Assembly: GCA_965153455.1 (NCBI GenBank)
Contig: OZ234499.1
Coordinates: forward strand, 11,404,271 to 11,468,270
Direction of reading: 5' to 3'
Length of the DNA stretch: 64,000 nt
Source of the DNA: Sphagnum compactum
Taxonomy: Eukaryota; Bryophyta; Sphagnopsida; Sphagnales
Position numbers and translations under genes: made by a program. Position 1 is the first letter of the stretch, and each line of letters starts with the position of its first letter. The notes below the pieces were generated by a model that saw only the letters and a program-made list of their open reading frames with translations, did no database searches and was not told the origin of the DNA. Shown one piece after another: positions 38,540-51,283 of this stretch.

Positions 38540-40880
38540 ACATTTTCCTCATGAAAAGACCTTGTTTTTTAAACAAAAGTTTTGTAGTTTGTCTTTTGAG
38601 GAACATAAAATGTACGGTTTGGATATTCTGAGAAGGTTTCATTCAAGAAGATACACGAAGTGGCAAAAATTTATCATGATACAAGAGGTAGATATTTGTG
38701 AGACTGCATGGTACAAGATTGTTAGCTTGTTGATATTGACATATATGTTATACAAACTTGAAAGTAAGTGAGGTTGTTGATTTCTACCACATGGCAACAA
38801 AGGCACACATAAACTATGGAGTCGAATGTTCAATCTTTGATTGATTTATGTGTTGATACAACGCATTGGATGAAAGGAATTGGAAATGGTAAACAAGATG
38901 TGTGGTGTTTTGTTGTTTGATACTTGGAAAGATCTTAAATAATGAAGCAATCAAACAATATCTATTGAATTAATGGGGCATTTTAATGTTGTGTCAATGA
39001 ATATTTTTTACAAAATTAGTGAAATTGTCCTTGTTTGGTTGTGGCTTTGAAGTATTTTCAAATTCTTATTATCGAAAACCTTCATTTTTTCTTATTTTTG
39101 TGATTACATTTTTGAAAATAAACAAGGAATTAAACATTGAAGGTATTTTTCAATTTGCAATGAACAAGTTGAGGAAGAACACCATCTTAATGTAGACGTG
39201 TGAAAGTGAATGTTTGTGTTTACAAAATTTACTCTGTGTGAATCCCTAAAAGATTTAATATCCAAATTGGGAAAAAAACAACAATATTGTGAAAGAATAT
39301 GAATTGAAGTTGAAAAAACACAACTTGCATTAAAAGTCATGCAAAACCTTGTAACATACTTAAAGATATGAATCAATGCCATCTAAGGATGAGTTCTTAT
39401 GCATGATCCATGACAAAATCAATCGTGTAAAAACTACACTCTCGAGGTTTCAAGTGACCAATAAAATGATTTGTGGGCTTGGTTAGTTACCTATCACCCT
39501 CACGAGGATTATTGCACATGGTCATGGGGATGAGAAATATGCACGATATTCTAATGAGTTGTGACTTAATGATCCCATTTTATAGTTGGGTCCTTATTGT
39601 GGTTATTTCAAGCTTTGGAAAAAATTTGAATTTCTAAATCGTATATCTTGTTTGAGCACCCTTGTAGAATGCATTGTTTACATTTTTGATGTAGGGGGGT
39701 TTGTGTTGCATACGTGAATTGAGGATGCCAAAACAAATTATTGGTCCCAAGTTTTTACTAAGAAATTTGATGTTTCAAATGGATAATTGTGTGAAGGACA
39801 ATAAGAATCTACATTTGTTACCATTTTTTTCCAAATGTTGACCATGAGAGAAGTTTTTGAAAAGGTTCAATTGGGATTCTTGCAATTGGTCATACACATG
39901 AAGACATTGACGGATGTTTTGGGTATTTGTCAAAAAAGTTGGAAGAACAAAACAATTACATTTTGGCAAATTTAATGAAGGCTTTTATAATGTTACATGA
40001 ATGACCTTCATTCCTTAATTGATTGAAGAAATTCAAAAAATTTAATTGTGGGTAACATGTTTTTTGAACCTAATGGCCTTAAAACTTTGGTAGGACATAT
40101 TGATGTGCATATTTTCATATTTTTTTATTGATTTGTCCAATTGGCCTGTGATATAATACAAAGTTTCCCTCATATATATTTTTGGAAGATGGCCTTCTAA
40201 TTGAATTGTGGCAAGCTAATCTTGATGGATCACCAAACTTGCATATTTGAATCCAAAGCCCTATTCCATATCACCTAATTTGGGGTAATGATTCATTGAG
40301 GTTTGTGGAGAAAGAAAAATAGTATTGGATTGTCCAAATACATCAAATTTTGGAAGCACAACATTGAGCAAAATGCAACTTATGCAAACAAGTTGAACCC
40401 ATATTTGAAATATTGGTGGGATGTTTTATTGCATTTGTCAAAACCTCTTCAAGGCTCCATTCTTTTGGAGGGTTTTTGGCCTTCAAGCAATTGGAGGTCA
40501 AAATTTTATAGAGTTTTGTTGTTGAGCACCATGGAAGTTGTTGATGTACAAGATTTAATCGTTATTTTTTATTGTGGGTCAAAGAACTTGAAGCCTCGTC
40601 TAAAGACAACATCGTATACCTCGTTTAAACATTTCAACAAAGGAGATTTTGTTCTCATGAGGTCGCATGATCCTAAACTTGTTCTTGTGTGGATGGGAAG
40701 AGAACATAGTGATGTTATCAAGGATGATGAAAATAATGTTTTTAGAATGGTCAAAATTTAGTGGTGGGTTCTAGTGAAAAAATGATCAAACTTGGATGAA
40801 CCATGTTTATATGAAGATTGCTAGAATGACTAGTTGAAATGTAATTTAGTAGATCCAGAACAATGGATCAACATTTTCGT
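38540..40880 (+). mobile_element. Decayed DUF7869-like transposase-derived gene
   Basis: Across 2.3 kb, fragments in all three forward frames read collinearly like one old protein, broken by many stops and frameshifts. Recognisable pieces are LPHGNKGTHK near 38785, a cluster including HEQVEEEHHL and KFTLCESLKDLISKLG near 39160-39260, HTHEDIDGCFGYLSKKL near 39891-39941, and a longer open stretch at 40303-40761 with KGDFVLMRSHDPKLVLVWMG followed by WWVLVKK and DPEQW. The VGHTHxxxD motif is characteristic of DUF7869-type, RNase H-like proteins that I associate with transposon origin. The family call rests on that motif and on remembered architecture, so it is tentative. I saw no terminal repeats. 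Confidence 0.5.
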
Positions 40881-41239
40881 TATTGTATTCTCTTTACCTA
40901 CTTGGACAAATACACAACTAACAAAAATTAAATTACTATTTTTAAAAATGATTTCATTTGAACTAAAATCAATCTTGATGTCGCCAATTTATGAAGGATG
41001 TTGGTGACTTGGATAAAATATTCGTGATTGTTTTTAATAATTTATTATAATTATTATTTTTGTATTTATTTCTGCATGATCACACATGGAATGCATTAGG
41101 AAATGTTAATAAACATGTATATAACATTTTGAAATGTATGTGTACATACATACATATGTACATACATACAAGATATATATGTATTGAAGTATACATATAT
41201 TCATTTATTTTTATATTCAAATATTCATATAATTTGTAT

Positions 41240-42820
41240 TTATCTATTTCATTTATATATTGAATGAACTAGATAAAACTGAAACTTAAATGGTGTATAG
41301 TGGATGTTGTATTATTTAATTAATTTAGTTGTAAGATAAAATTTTCATGTAGTTATTTTTAATATTCAAAATCAATAACATACCATGTCACACATTCTGG
41401 CCACTTTGCAAAATTGTCGCAACCTCACTTTGGGCAAAGTGTGAGGATGCAACTCACACTCCCAAAGTTGGAGACTTGGAGTCCTCCGGGACTCCTGAAA
41501 ACTCAGAGCTCGATGGCAGGGGTCAAAACACCTCATATTGATGTGTTCTTTATATCACTGAAAAGGTCTTGAAGTGTAGATGTCGAAAATGGCCTCGCAT
41601 GGGCCATTTGGACATATGTAGCTCAAGTTATGGGCAAAAGAAGGGCCGGGAGTCAATTGGCAGTTTGACTCCCGACCACTAAAAGTCGGGAATCGACTTG
41701 ATCCCGGTGTGTGCAGGTGGAGTACGACACACCGTTGGAAAGATCTCGAGGAGAGCTAAAACTTTGGTTTAGACCTCACTGCAATCGGAGGTTGGAGCCG
41801 GGAGATATGAGCTCCCAAAATCCCGGGAGTCCAAACCGGGACAGTTTCGGGACTCCTCCTTGGGAGTCCTGGGAAAAAGTGCCATTCGGATGTAGCCTCG
41901 ACGGAGAGCTGCAGATAATACTATATGGGGGAAGATGGTGGCTTCCCCCGAGTCTGGGCCGTGGTGAGTCAAGTGAGTCCAAGGTTGCCCGTGGCTTGTC
42001 CTAGCACCAAAGTGACCCAGAAAGTGGTCTAACCAACTTGTGGTTAGTTTTGTGCAGATTTGAGTAGGTGAACAGCTTGTCACTCTTCCTAGTCCATCCC
42101 GAGGCTTTAACACGACCCTCTACCCCCTTTTAGTGCTGAAGGCTGGGAGCGTGCCCCGAATCCCTCCCTTTTCCGCAACTTGAAACAAGTTAGCCCAACT
42201 TGGGGCTAACTAGGGACAAAGGAGCGCGTCAAAAATATTCTTTTCATGGTGCATAAAATTTGAAGTACTAATATATTTGTTATAGTTTTTTTTAAAGTTA
42301 AAGGGGTACATGCAATCAAAATAAATTGTACATATTTTTACTTTTTTTCTACTTTTGAATTAAAATAAAATGTTTAAAAAACTTCCAACCTTCTTCAAAC
42401 ATCCCAAATCAAATGGAACCTTTATATTTTATCACATGCACTTGTAGCCTCTCTCAAGTTTTTTGTACAATTTGGGTCATATCATTTGGACTTTAAAATT
42501 AGTACCCCAATAATGTGTGTGTGTATACATATGTATGTGTGTGTGTATATTGAAATATATATATATATATATATGGAATCAATAGTTTTTTATATTGAGT
42601 GAACATGAAAAATTGAAAGTTATATCATGGTGTTTTATTATTTAATCAATTTAATTATGAGATATTTTTTCGTTTAGTTTTTTTAATATTCATAATCAAT
42701 AATCTATTATGTAACACTTGTTGGCCACTAGGAGGATTACACTTTTCCTGGTATATAAAATTCAAAAGTACTAACAAATTTGTTATATAATTTTTTTTAA
42801 AAATGTTAAAGGGGTGTAAT
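41240..42820. repeat. Diverged direct duplication of AT-rich DNA, one copy interrupted
   Basis: The sequence around 41240-41405 plus 42235-42320 matches 42580-42820. Shared marks are TATTGA.TGAAC, TATTATTTAAT.AATTTA.TT, ATTCA.AATCAATAA, GGCCACT, then CTTTTC.TGGT, AAGTACTAA and TTAAAGGGGT. The first copy is split by the GC-rich insertion at about 41405-42235; the second is continuous. Confidence 0.75.
41405..42235. mobile_element. GC-rich insertion, possible solo LTR or non-autonomous element
   Basis: About 830 bp of clearly GC-richer DNA sits in AT-rich surroundings. The neighbouring paralogous unit at 42580-42820 lacks it and so acts as an empty site: after GGCCACT it runs straight on to CTTTTCCTGG. 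The insert is full of short GGGAGTC/GACTCCC motifs and begins with a small hairpin, CCTCACTTTG-GGC-AAAGTGTGAGG. No domain is encoded by its open frames. I could not define exact ends or a target-site duplication, so solo LTR is only one possibility. Confidence 0.55.
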
Positions 42821-45800
42821 CAAAATCCCATAAAATTTAAATGTTTTATGTTGTTCAAATATATATCTCAAATAATTTGTGACATTGATGTTTTTTTTGG
42901 CAATTGTTGGTGACATTGTCATGTCTATTTAACAATAAGCTTATTGAAACATATTTTTAAAAGACATTCATGTCGAAAATGATATAAAAAATTGTTAAAT
43001 ATTGTGCCAACTAGGTGAAGTTGATCACACTCAATAGGTTGCATCAAATCGTAAATTAAAATTTAATATTAATTTAATTAATTACTTGATATAAAAGAAA
43101 GAAATAAAGTGGCCAAAAAAAGGAAAATAAAAATAAGTGATCCAATTCATGGTCAATACACTGATGCTTGCAAATTGGGCAAGATTAAAACCCAGACAAG
43201 TTGATCACAAAAAATAATTCTTAAAATAATAATCTTTGACCCATTTTTAATGTAGTTTTGAAATATGTTCAAAGATTAATTTTTGATTTTATATCCTAAT
43301 TCCTATATATATTTAATCTTTTGGTCAAATCAATTGCATGTTAACCATAAATCACATTTTTTTCAACTAACGGTCAATATGTACCACATGAAGATCTTGA
43401 AAACCTCAAGATTAACTGTGCATGGTATTATTTAAGAGTGCATGATTCACTTAAGTGCATTTGTGTTTTAGTTTTTAATTAAAAAATTATATTTGTAGGC
43501 TTAATGAATTCTACAATGATAATTTGAAATTCTTGACCTACATAGCATGATTGCAAATTGTAAAATTCTTAAATTTCAACATTTGATTTCATAGGGGAAA
43601 AAAACATGTTTTGATATATTTTAATCCATCAAATCACAATCTTTATCCATACACTCTTTAATGGATTTGATATTGTTTAATTTTCATAACATTCACAACT
43701 CCAACAAGTGGTGACATTGAATTGTTTAACATGATGATAATTTTTGGTTTGCATTGAAAATCAAAATTACAATAAACTTGAATGAAATTTCATTGTAATT
43801 AAATTTTAATAATAATAATGGTTGTAATCAAAATTAGAAATAACATAATAAATTACATCAATAATATTTTATTAAATAAAAAAAGAATAAATAAAATTCA
43901 ACTTAAATTTAAAAAAAAATTAGTGGACACCTTTTAATCCAAATTAAAAACATACTTGTTCAAGCCAACATTGAAAATTAAATATCCATCAAAAAAATTT
44001 ATGAAAATTAACAGGTCTACACTATTTTTTTTTTATCAATGATATGTTTATGAAATTAGTTAAACTCAATAAAATCATTCTAAATATTAAATTCATTAGT
44101 ATAATGGGAAGTGGCATTTAACAATATTCTAATATCACCTCCACACATGATTTGGGGGTGGGCATTCTATTTTGCCCCTTTTAACCAACCTCACTTTAGA
44201 ATGGTAAATATTTTTTTCCCCTTTCTATTTGCTTTTTATTTTTCAATCAGTTGAAAATAAATTTTGTTTCAACTTTAGTCTTTTTTAAATTAGCGCAGAT
44301 TTGACCCAACTTGGTTCTCAAATGACATCCCAAGATAGGATGTTGACTTACCAAACATTTTGAATTCGGACATCCTTAATTAAAAAATGAATTGACGAGG
44401 TCTTTTGGTTTGGGGATAGCCTGAGCTTGGCCAATGACAAAAACACATCTAAACAACACCAAGGATGACGAAAGATGGTGAAGAACAACAAAAAGATAGG
44501 AATGCCAACAAGGAATGACAAAATTGTAACAAGCAACAACAAGGGCATCAAAAAGGTACATTGGAAACACCATGAAGGGTGCTAGGTTGGATTAAAAAAA
44601 AAATTCGGGGCAAAAGGGGGCACCAAGGGATGTTTAAGACACTAGACACAATGTCAAAGAACACTAAAGGCATCAAGAAGTATATAGAGGACATTATTCA
44701 ACTAGGGTAGTAGTATGTGTGATCATGAAGGCAGCATCATGTGGTACTTTGGTTGAGATCCTTTTCAAGCTCCTACAAGGAGGGTAGTGCAAACGGTAGC
44801 CTCTCCTCCATTATGATGGATGTTGCAGTCGTTGATGAAACTGGGCGAGGATGGGATAACATCCAGCAATAAAGTTATTTGTAAAGTCACCCAGTTCTTG
44901 AGCCTTAGTTTGACCCTCTGATACCTGTCTCGTCCCCAATTTAAGGGTAGCCTTAACACTGACTGAAATTCGGTACTGTTTTATGAAACTGGGTGTCATC
45001 AGTTCAGGAAAAAATTGCATTGTTATGACAAGGCTTGTTTTGGTGAAGAATATGCTTCACCAGTGAAGGCGCAGCAGGTAAAGGCAAATCCAAAACTGGG
45101 GATGAACTTCTTTGAGGACCCATTCAGGTGAGAAAACTAGTTTCGTCCCCTTCTTTTTTCTGTGTACTGTTCTCATCCTGACTTGTGATTTCGTCTCCAG
45201 TTTCTGCAAAACTGGGATCCAGGAGCCCCACTTTGGGGTAATTTATATGTAACTCTAACATCCATACTCTTTTCATACTTTGGATTCTGCCATTTGATTT
45301 AGTGAAGCCATGCAGTCTCTTCCTTACTAAACTGTCTTAATGATTTTATGGGTACACAATAATGCAATGTATAGTATTGTGTTTGCATACCAACATGTGC
45401 AAAGGACCTTCAATTTATGGACGTACCTCTTCTAGAGGGAAAGGGATGCCAAATGCGCTCCCCCCCCCCCCCCCCCAAAAAAAACCTTGAAGAAACAAGA
45501 AGACATGTTGTTTGAACAAGGAAATACATATAAAATTTAGTGAAGAAGGTGAGAAATGTTGCTTGAACCACAAAAGGGGTTTGTGAACCCAAGACCATTG
45601 TATGAACACAAAAGATTGTTCTGTGAATAAGTAAAAGACAATCATATGTGATCCACAAAAAAACTTGGGTTTCACACTACTTCACCATATCAGTGATGAT
45701 CAATTGACATAAGGTCAAATTATAATTAACATATTTTGAAGTTAAATTATTTTGAAGGAAAGATAATTAGTTCCCAAACATTGATATTTCATGATCATAC

Positions 45801-48230
45801 ATACATACATTGTCCATGAAATCATTTCCACTTTCATTAATTCTAGGACATGAAATTTAATCCTCACCTATTGGGAACATTAACCTTTCTAACACCCCTA
45901 CATCCCTTGGCAACCTATCTAGCACCTTTCCCATTTTTTATGTGTCTTTTGGTGCCCTATGTTGCCCCAAAAACATTTTTTTAAGCCTTTCCAACATCCT
46001 GCAACAGCCTTCCTAATGGCCCATGACACCCCTTGTGGTTCAAAAAATATATAAAATACAAAATATTTTCGACCATATAGCCGGTTTGATGAAATTTATA
46101 TTGTTTTTGGACATGCTGCAAATTTTCAAAATTTTTTTTCTCAAAGATTTTTTTTTCTTTTTGTTAAGGAAAATGAAACATATTTTGAAATATTTAAGAA
46201 TAATTTATTTGTTGAAGTTGAAATTTCAAAATTAAATTATTTATTTTACAAACAAGTCCTAATAAAACTAGGATCGCATGGCTTGTGCTATTGACCCAAA
46301 GGGGGTGAACTCATCACCCAACCAACTCATTGAGGGCTTTGCAAAGATTCCAAGAGCACGCCTCAATTTCTTCAAAATTTTAGTATTTATTTTATTAAAT
46401 TCTCAATGAAAATATTGTCTAAATAGAACCTTCTAATTGGGAATTTTTTTGGGGGGATTAATCCAAGGTTATTCTCATTTTATTTTAAAAATAAATTATG
46501 ATCATTTTTTATGAAAGGTTACATCAATTAGTTTTCAAAATACCTATATCCGAATCTTATGATCGTTTAGCTCCATTTTGAAATGGAAGTTTTCAAAGGG
46601 TATGTGAAAAAGGGTAAAAATCATGCTAAGGGAGATGAAAGTTATGAAAGGGTATTTGAAACATAACTGTAAAGGTGAAGGTAATGCGCCTTTTCATATC
46701 TGTGTAGGTGGGTAGGGGAAATGAGCTAGTAATTATTTGGAAAGGAGTGAAGTAGTTAGGGTGCAGAACATTCTTGAATGGCTTGAAGCCGTAGACTTGG
46801 ATAAATCCAGAGAGCATTGCAAAATCACCTCGGTACTCATTGAGGGCTTTCCTGGTATCAAGAGTGCAACAAGGGGTGCTCGTGTTTGGGAGATCTCAAT
46901 GCAAAAAAAAGAAAGAAGAAAAAACTACCTTCATTAGTAAATAGATTATTCCACTGTGAGAGAATGAATGTAATTTGCAAGCTGAGTTTCTCCATAGCTT
47001 GTTGATAGCTTTAGTTCCATTGATGGTTTTTGTGATACCTTAGTACCTTGCCAACTTTGACACTAATTATATCAGGGCCCAACAAAATTGAGCTAACCAC
47101 TCTAATTACCTTGGGAACAGGAGCCCTAATGGAGGAAGTGTTTTCCTTTCCACCTTTCTATGTACCCATCATCCATCCTTTGTAGTGTGCTTGTGGCTGT
47201 TGGTTCACTCTGGCCTCACTAAGTCCAATCTTGTCCTGAATTCACTGCTGCTGAGTTCAGTCTTTTGATGTATTGAAGCGAAGCTCTCTCACTTGTGAGC
47301 ATGATAAATGTGGATTTCCTGTGTACATGTTTTGTAATATAACAAGGCCACTAGCCACGGCATTGACAAAACGAAAAAATGCCTGCAACATCGTAAATTT
47401 CGTCGGCCACAATTTAATAATAATAATTCTGTGAAAACTTTTTTTCATATGTTCATATTGTGTAGACACAAATATTGTGCACATGATATTCATGTCTAAA
47501 TAATATGAATAAATATATAATATTCATGTTTAATCAATATGAATAAACATACGACATTCGTTTTTAAAAAGTATATAATATTCAAGTCTATAAAATATAA
47601 ATATAAATATAATATACATATTTAAATAATACAAACCTATGAAAAAATATATTTCATATTACTATTATATTAAATTGTGATAAATTTTGTGATGAATGCC
47701 TTTCTTTTGTCCAATAAATGTCACAAACAACAAGGACAATTGCATGGACAAACTCAAGAGTGACATTTTCAATTTCGATCAACCACATTCCCTATGTCGA
47801 CAGTATTCTTGTACCACCATAAATTCTTTTAAAAAAATTGCACTCTAAAATATTTTCTTTGCAAGGCTTCCTAGGCTGAAAAGGAGGAGTTCCCACATCC
47901 TTATTTGGATGATGCCAGTACAACCTTTACATTATGGTTTAAATCTGAGTTTGGACCTGCAAATATGGAGAATATACAATGATCTCCAAAAGAAATGACG
48001 GCTTTTAATTGGCTGTGTGTGCAAGTTTTTTTTTCTTTCCAATTTTGTCATGTTGCTCAAGTGATGATCCATAAACATGTTTACATCACCCTCGGCGCTA
48101 CGGTATGGAGAGAGAGAGTCCCCAAACATTTTACACCAAGAAGAATTTGAAGCCAGAGCTAATAAATTTCTACTACTGCAGACACATCTGACCTCCAATA
48201 CTAAATCAGACTGCAACAGATGCTGGATTC
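42821..48230. other. Long AT-rich intergenic stretch
   Basis: No intact gene is recognised. Simple repeats are frequent. A C17-A tract lies at 45460-45485. Two blocks look faintly exon-like: about 45070-45131, ending in CAG|GTGAGA, and 46737-46937, with LEWLEAVDLDKSREHCKI. Neither could be tied to a family. CTCATTGAGGGCTTT recurs at about 46327 and 46836. Confidence 0.45.
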
Positions 48231-48312
48231 ACTCAATTGTACAATCTGGGAGTTCTCACTGAGACAGACTAATTCAATTGTACAATTTGGGAGTTCTCAC
48301 TGAGACAGACTA
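48231..48312. repeat. 41-bp tandem duplication
   Basis: A unit containing TTGTACAAT.TGGGAGTTC and CACTGAGACAGACTAA is present twice in direct succession. It is followed by a short repeated TCAATCCGAACTC motif. It is non-coding. Confidence 0.8.
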
Positions 48313-48937
48313 ATTCAATCCGAACTCACACCCAACACCCAACATTGTTTCAATCCGAACTCGCACCCAACATTGGAGTAGTGCACGCCAGAGTTATAGG
48401 GAATTTCATAGCCAGAGCTGCTGTCAAGTGGAATGGAAACAAGGGTGCAAGTCACAACTTTTTCTTTTTCTTTGAAGGAGCCATATTGATTCGCCCAGCA
48501 GCAATGTTTTTGGAACATTGGTATGCCCCCATTAAAGCACCTCTTTGGACCCTCAGTTCCAATATAGAAACAAATGTACTCCCCTAATCTCCACCTTTTC
48601 AGTTTATATACATGGGAGTTGAACTTTGGGCAAACCGTATTGATCACTTATTATGCCCATTGCAGTGGAAAAATATGGATACGTATATTTCTTGACAAAC
48701 CTTCAAATAAATAACTAATAACCTCTTTACATTACCTACCTACATATCACTGATACTTGCCCACTTACATTGGTCGTGTGAGGTGGAAGTAGGATGCTTT
48801 ACAGGATCGGTTACCAAGGTAGTACGTTGTAACTCAGTTATTGTTCATCAGGCAACTGACTCATTCCGCAACTGACTCATAACAGGTTTGGAATGAATGG
48901 TGTACTGGTGGGTGCTGGGTCACATATTCCACGGCTG

Positions 48938-49165
48938 CAAGGCTGTATCAAGGTCCCAGGTTACACCCGGGGCAGCAAAGAGGGAGAGAAAGAGAGTGTG
49001 TGCATATGTTTTGTGTATTGGACTGACAAATGGGTTGTTGAGCACATGCAAGGCTGTATCATGATCCCAGGTTACACCCGGGACAGCAAAGAGGGAGAGA
49101 AAGAGAGTGTGTGTGCATATGTTTAGTGTATTGGACTGACAAATGGGTTGTTGAGCACATGCTCT
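48938..49165. repeat. 112-bp tandem duplication
   Basis: TGCAAGGCTGTATCA at about 48938 recurs about 112 bp later. Both units run through CCAGGTTACACCCGGG, GAGGGAGAGAAAGAGAGTG and GGACTGACAAATGGG to GAGCACATGC. Near identity points to a recent event. The open frame across it simply translates the repeat twice and is not called as a gene. Confidence 0.9.
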
Positions 49166-49879
49166 CTTCGGTGCTTCAGCAGAGGAAGAAATCATTGTTG
49201 TAATGGGTCTTGCTGGATCCCATTCAGCCAGAGTCTTGTTCCTTGCCAGCCTGGTTATAGGAAAACTTGGCAACTAAATTGAATGTCAGCTGCAGATTCC
49301 CAACCTCCGCACTTCCATTATCAACTAGTGTTACTCATCAAGGATTAACAAATGGAAACACCAACTATCTATCTTTGGGGGTTAAAGGGAACATAGTGGG
49401 AACAGATCAAGAACCAGGGAAAATTGATAGCTCATTGGAACACAGATAGCTCACACCAATAACTCAAGGAATCCCTTAAGAACTACCTATGGTAACTCTT
49501 GTTAGCAGTAAAATCCTAATTGACTACTCTGCATTTCCAGCCCTTTTCGATCAGCAACCCCTAAGTACTGGAAACTTGAAACTGCACTTGAAAATCAAAA
49601 CAGAAATATGTACCACGACTGGAAAAACTTGCACAAATCCATTGTTCTTAACTTGAAATTAAAATCCAAATATTTGAGTATGAGCCATTCCACACAAATC
49701 CCAGCACACCCCAATAAGAATCAACTAAATTCATAACTCATCCAAAAAACTGGGTCCCACAGATGTAAACACAACCTAAGAAAACACTAAATTGAATGTC
49801 CAAATTGTTTAAAAAAACCGTAGTACCTTAACAACATCCTTCCTCACACATGAAGTCCTGCAATCCTTGCAACCTTGAA
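49166..49879. other. Intergenic, no gene recognised
   Basis: Open frames on both strands are short and without recognisable domains. Nothing else stands out. Confidence 0.5.
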
Positions 49880-50300
49880 CACAAAATTATATATATCTCA
49901 CACAAGAATCAAGAAACTTCCATTCTCATGATTAAGAAAGCCCACACAAGGTTAAAACTTTTAGAGAAAGACTTTTAGAGGACTTTACAAAACTGGGAAT
50001 AAAGGACAATACAACAAGTACAAAATTGAGAAAAAAAACTCACTTGCAGTGTCTGTCAACAACAGTGACAATCTCTCACTTGTTGAAGGACCATCAACAA
50101 GAGCATCAGTGTAATAGTGACTTCTCTATCAGTATCACTGTTTTTTGAACCCAGACTTCATCACTAACCTGTGCACCTGTGCACTGAGTTTTTGCTGCAA
50201 CCTGGAAGCAACAGGAAGACTCAGCCATGACACTTGCTAGCAACGTCACACAACAACACAGGAAGAAAGACACAACAGCAATAGAAGAGATGCAAAAACA
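49880..50300 (-). repeat. Second copy of the intron-18 retroelement 3' tail
   Basis: This segment aligns with about 22190-22620 in Tra1 intron 18 in the same orientation. The clearest stretch is 50182-50258 against 22497-22576, sharing CTGAGTTT.TGCTGC, GGAAGCAAC.GGAAGACTCA and CAACAACA. A weaker stretch shares CTTCATCA, and another shares TCCATTCTCA. In both places a minus-strand translation reads LAS.MAESS.CF. There is no reverse transcriptase next to this copy, as expected for a 5'-truncated insertion that kept only the element's 3' end. Confidence 0.75.
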
Positions 50301-51028
50301 AACAAAACAGGCACATAGCCACGGAAGACACAATATAGAGAAACAGACTGGAGAGACAAAATATTGTCTAGCAGGTTATTTGCAGATCCAGGCAAAGAGT
50401 TAGAAAACCCACAGTCAAGTTGGGTCAGCTGGGAAGCCATGTACTACACAAAAACACATTCCAAGAAAAAGGTGAACTGCAACTGACTCCATTAGTTTAT
50501 AAAAATAAGAAGTTGCTCACAACTGACACAATTATCTGGTTACAAGAGATCAAAAAAGAACTGGACATTTGGTAACCTACCAACTGCTGTGTTCCCCCCC
50601 CCTCTCCACCTCCACCCCCATGGCGCACACCCCCCATGAAGTTGCAAAGAAAATTTGGTGAAAATTTCTGCATACAAAAGAAGAAAAATTTGCATCTTTT
50701 TTCTTTCTTCTACGGACTAACTCACTTATCATCACTAGGTGGCCACCATGGGTATTAAAGTTTCAACAATGTGCAAAAGATTAAAAAAGAGGGCAAAAAG
50801 AAAATGAAAGACTAAGTCAACTAACAAATTGAAAGAAGAAATTGGACAAATTATTAACAAACCGAAAATGTTGCCACACCTCGTTCTCAAGTTGCTTAAA
50901 TTCACTCACACCAGGAACAAAATTTGTCTTGAGAAATTTTGTTACTGGTGTTCCAAAGCAGCTTTCTTGAGAATTGTTTTTGGGAGGCCAGAAAGTTTTT
51001 GTACTAGACTCTTGTGTAGTGTGTGTGT
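50301..51028. other. Intergenic, no gene recognised
   Basis: A C-rich tract lies near 50595-50630. Open frames are short and unsupported. Confidence 0.45.
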
Positions 51029-51047
51029 GGGGGGGGGGGGGGGGGGG
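51029..51047. repeat. Poly-G tract (G19)
   Basis: Nineteen G residues follow a short (GT)n run. The exact length is likely to be uncertain in any assembly. It lies about 240 bp downstream of the ABCG stop codon. Confidence 0.9.
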
Positions 51048-51088
51048 TCAGTAGTTGGCTCAGTAGTCTGTCTGTCTCTCTGTTGTGG

Positions 51089-51143
51089 TCATCATCGCCT
51101 TGATCTTCTCTGGCTCCTCAGAAGCTTGAATGGCAAAACGGCC
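51089..51143 (-). pseudogene. Duplicated C-terminal tail of the ABCG gene
   Basis: On the minus strand this segment reads AVLPFKLLRSQRRSRR followed by two TGA stops. The true end of the ABCG protein is AVLRFKLLRRRR and TGA. The DNA matches 51281-51326 except for a 12-bp insertion and a few changes. Each of the two tails is followed by a tetranucleotide array, (TCTG)n here and (TCAG)n at 51253-51283. The rest of the gene is not duplicated. The copy lies 192 bp downstream of the original, in what is probably the ABCG 3' UTR. Confidence 0.85.
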
Positions 51144-51252
51144 TATGAGTCTGTGTGTCTGTTGGCTGTGTGTTGGCAATGTATTGTCGATTGGTTGGCG
51201 ATACATGTGTTGGCTATGTCCATGGGCTGGCTCTGTTATGACTTTGTCGTCA

Positions 51253-51283
51253 TCAGTCAGTCAGTCAGTCAGTCAGTCAGTCA
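51253..51283. repeat. (TCAG)n microsatellite abutting the ABCG stop codon
   Basis: About seven tandem TCAG units plus TCA end exactly where the stop codon (51284-51286, complement) begins. On the coding strand the stop is followed directly by TGA-rich repeat, so slippage here would hardly ever remove termination. Confidence 0.9.

Noticed and set aside
45070-45131. Exon-like block ending in CAG|GTGAGA with residues NPKLGMNFFEDPFR
   Set aside because: A good donor sequence is present, but no partner exon, acceptor context or protein family could be identified.
48893-49126. 78-codon frame with an internal peptide repeat
   Set aside because: The repeat arises from the 112-bp DNA duplication; no splice or domain support exists.
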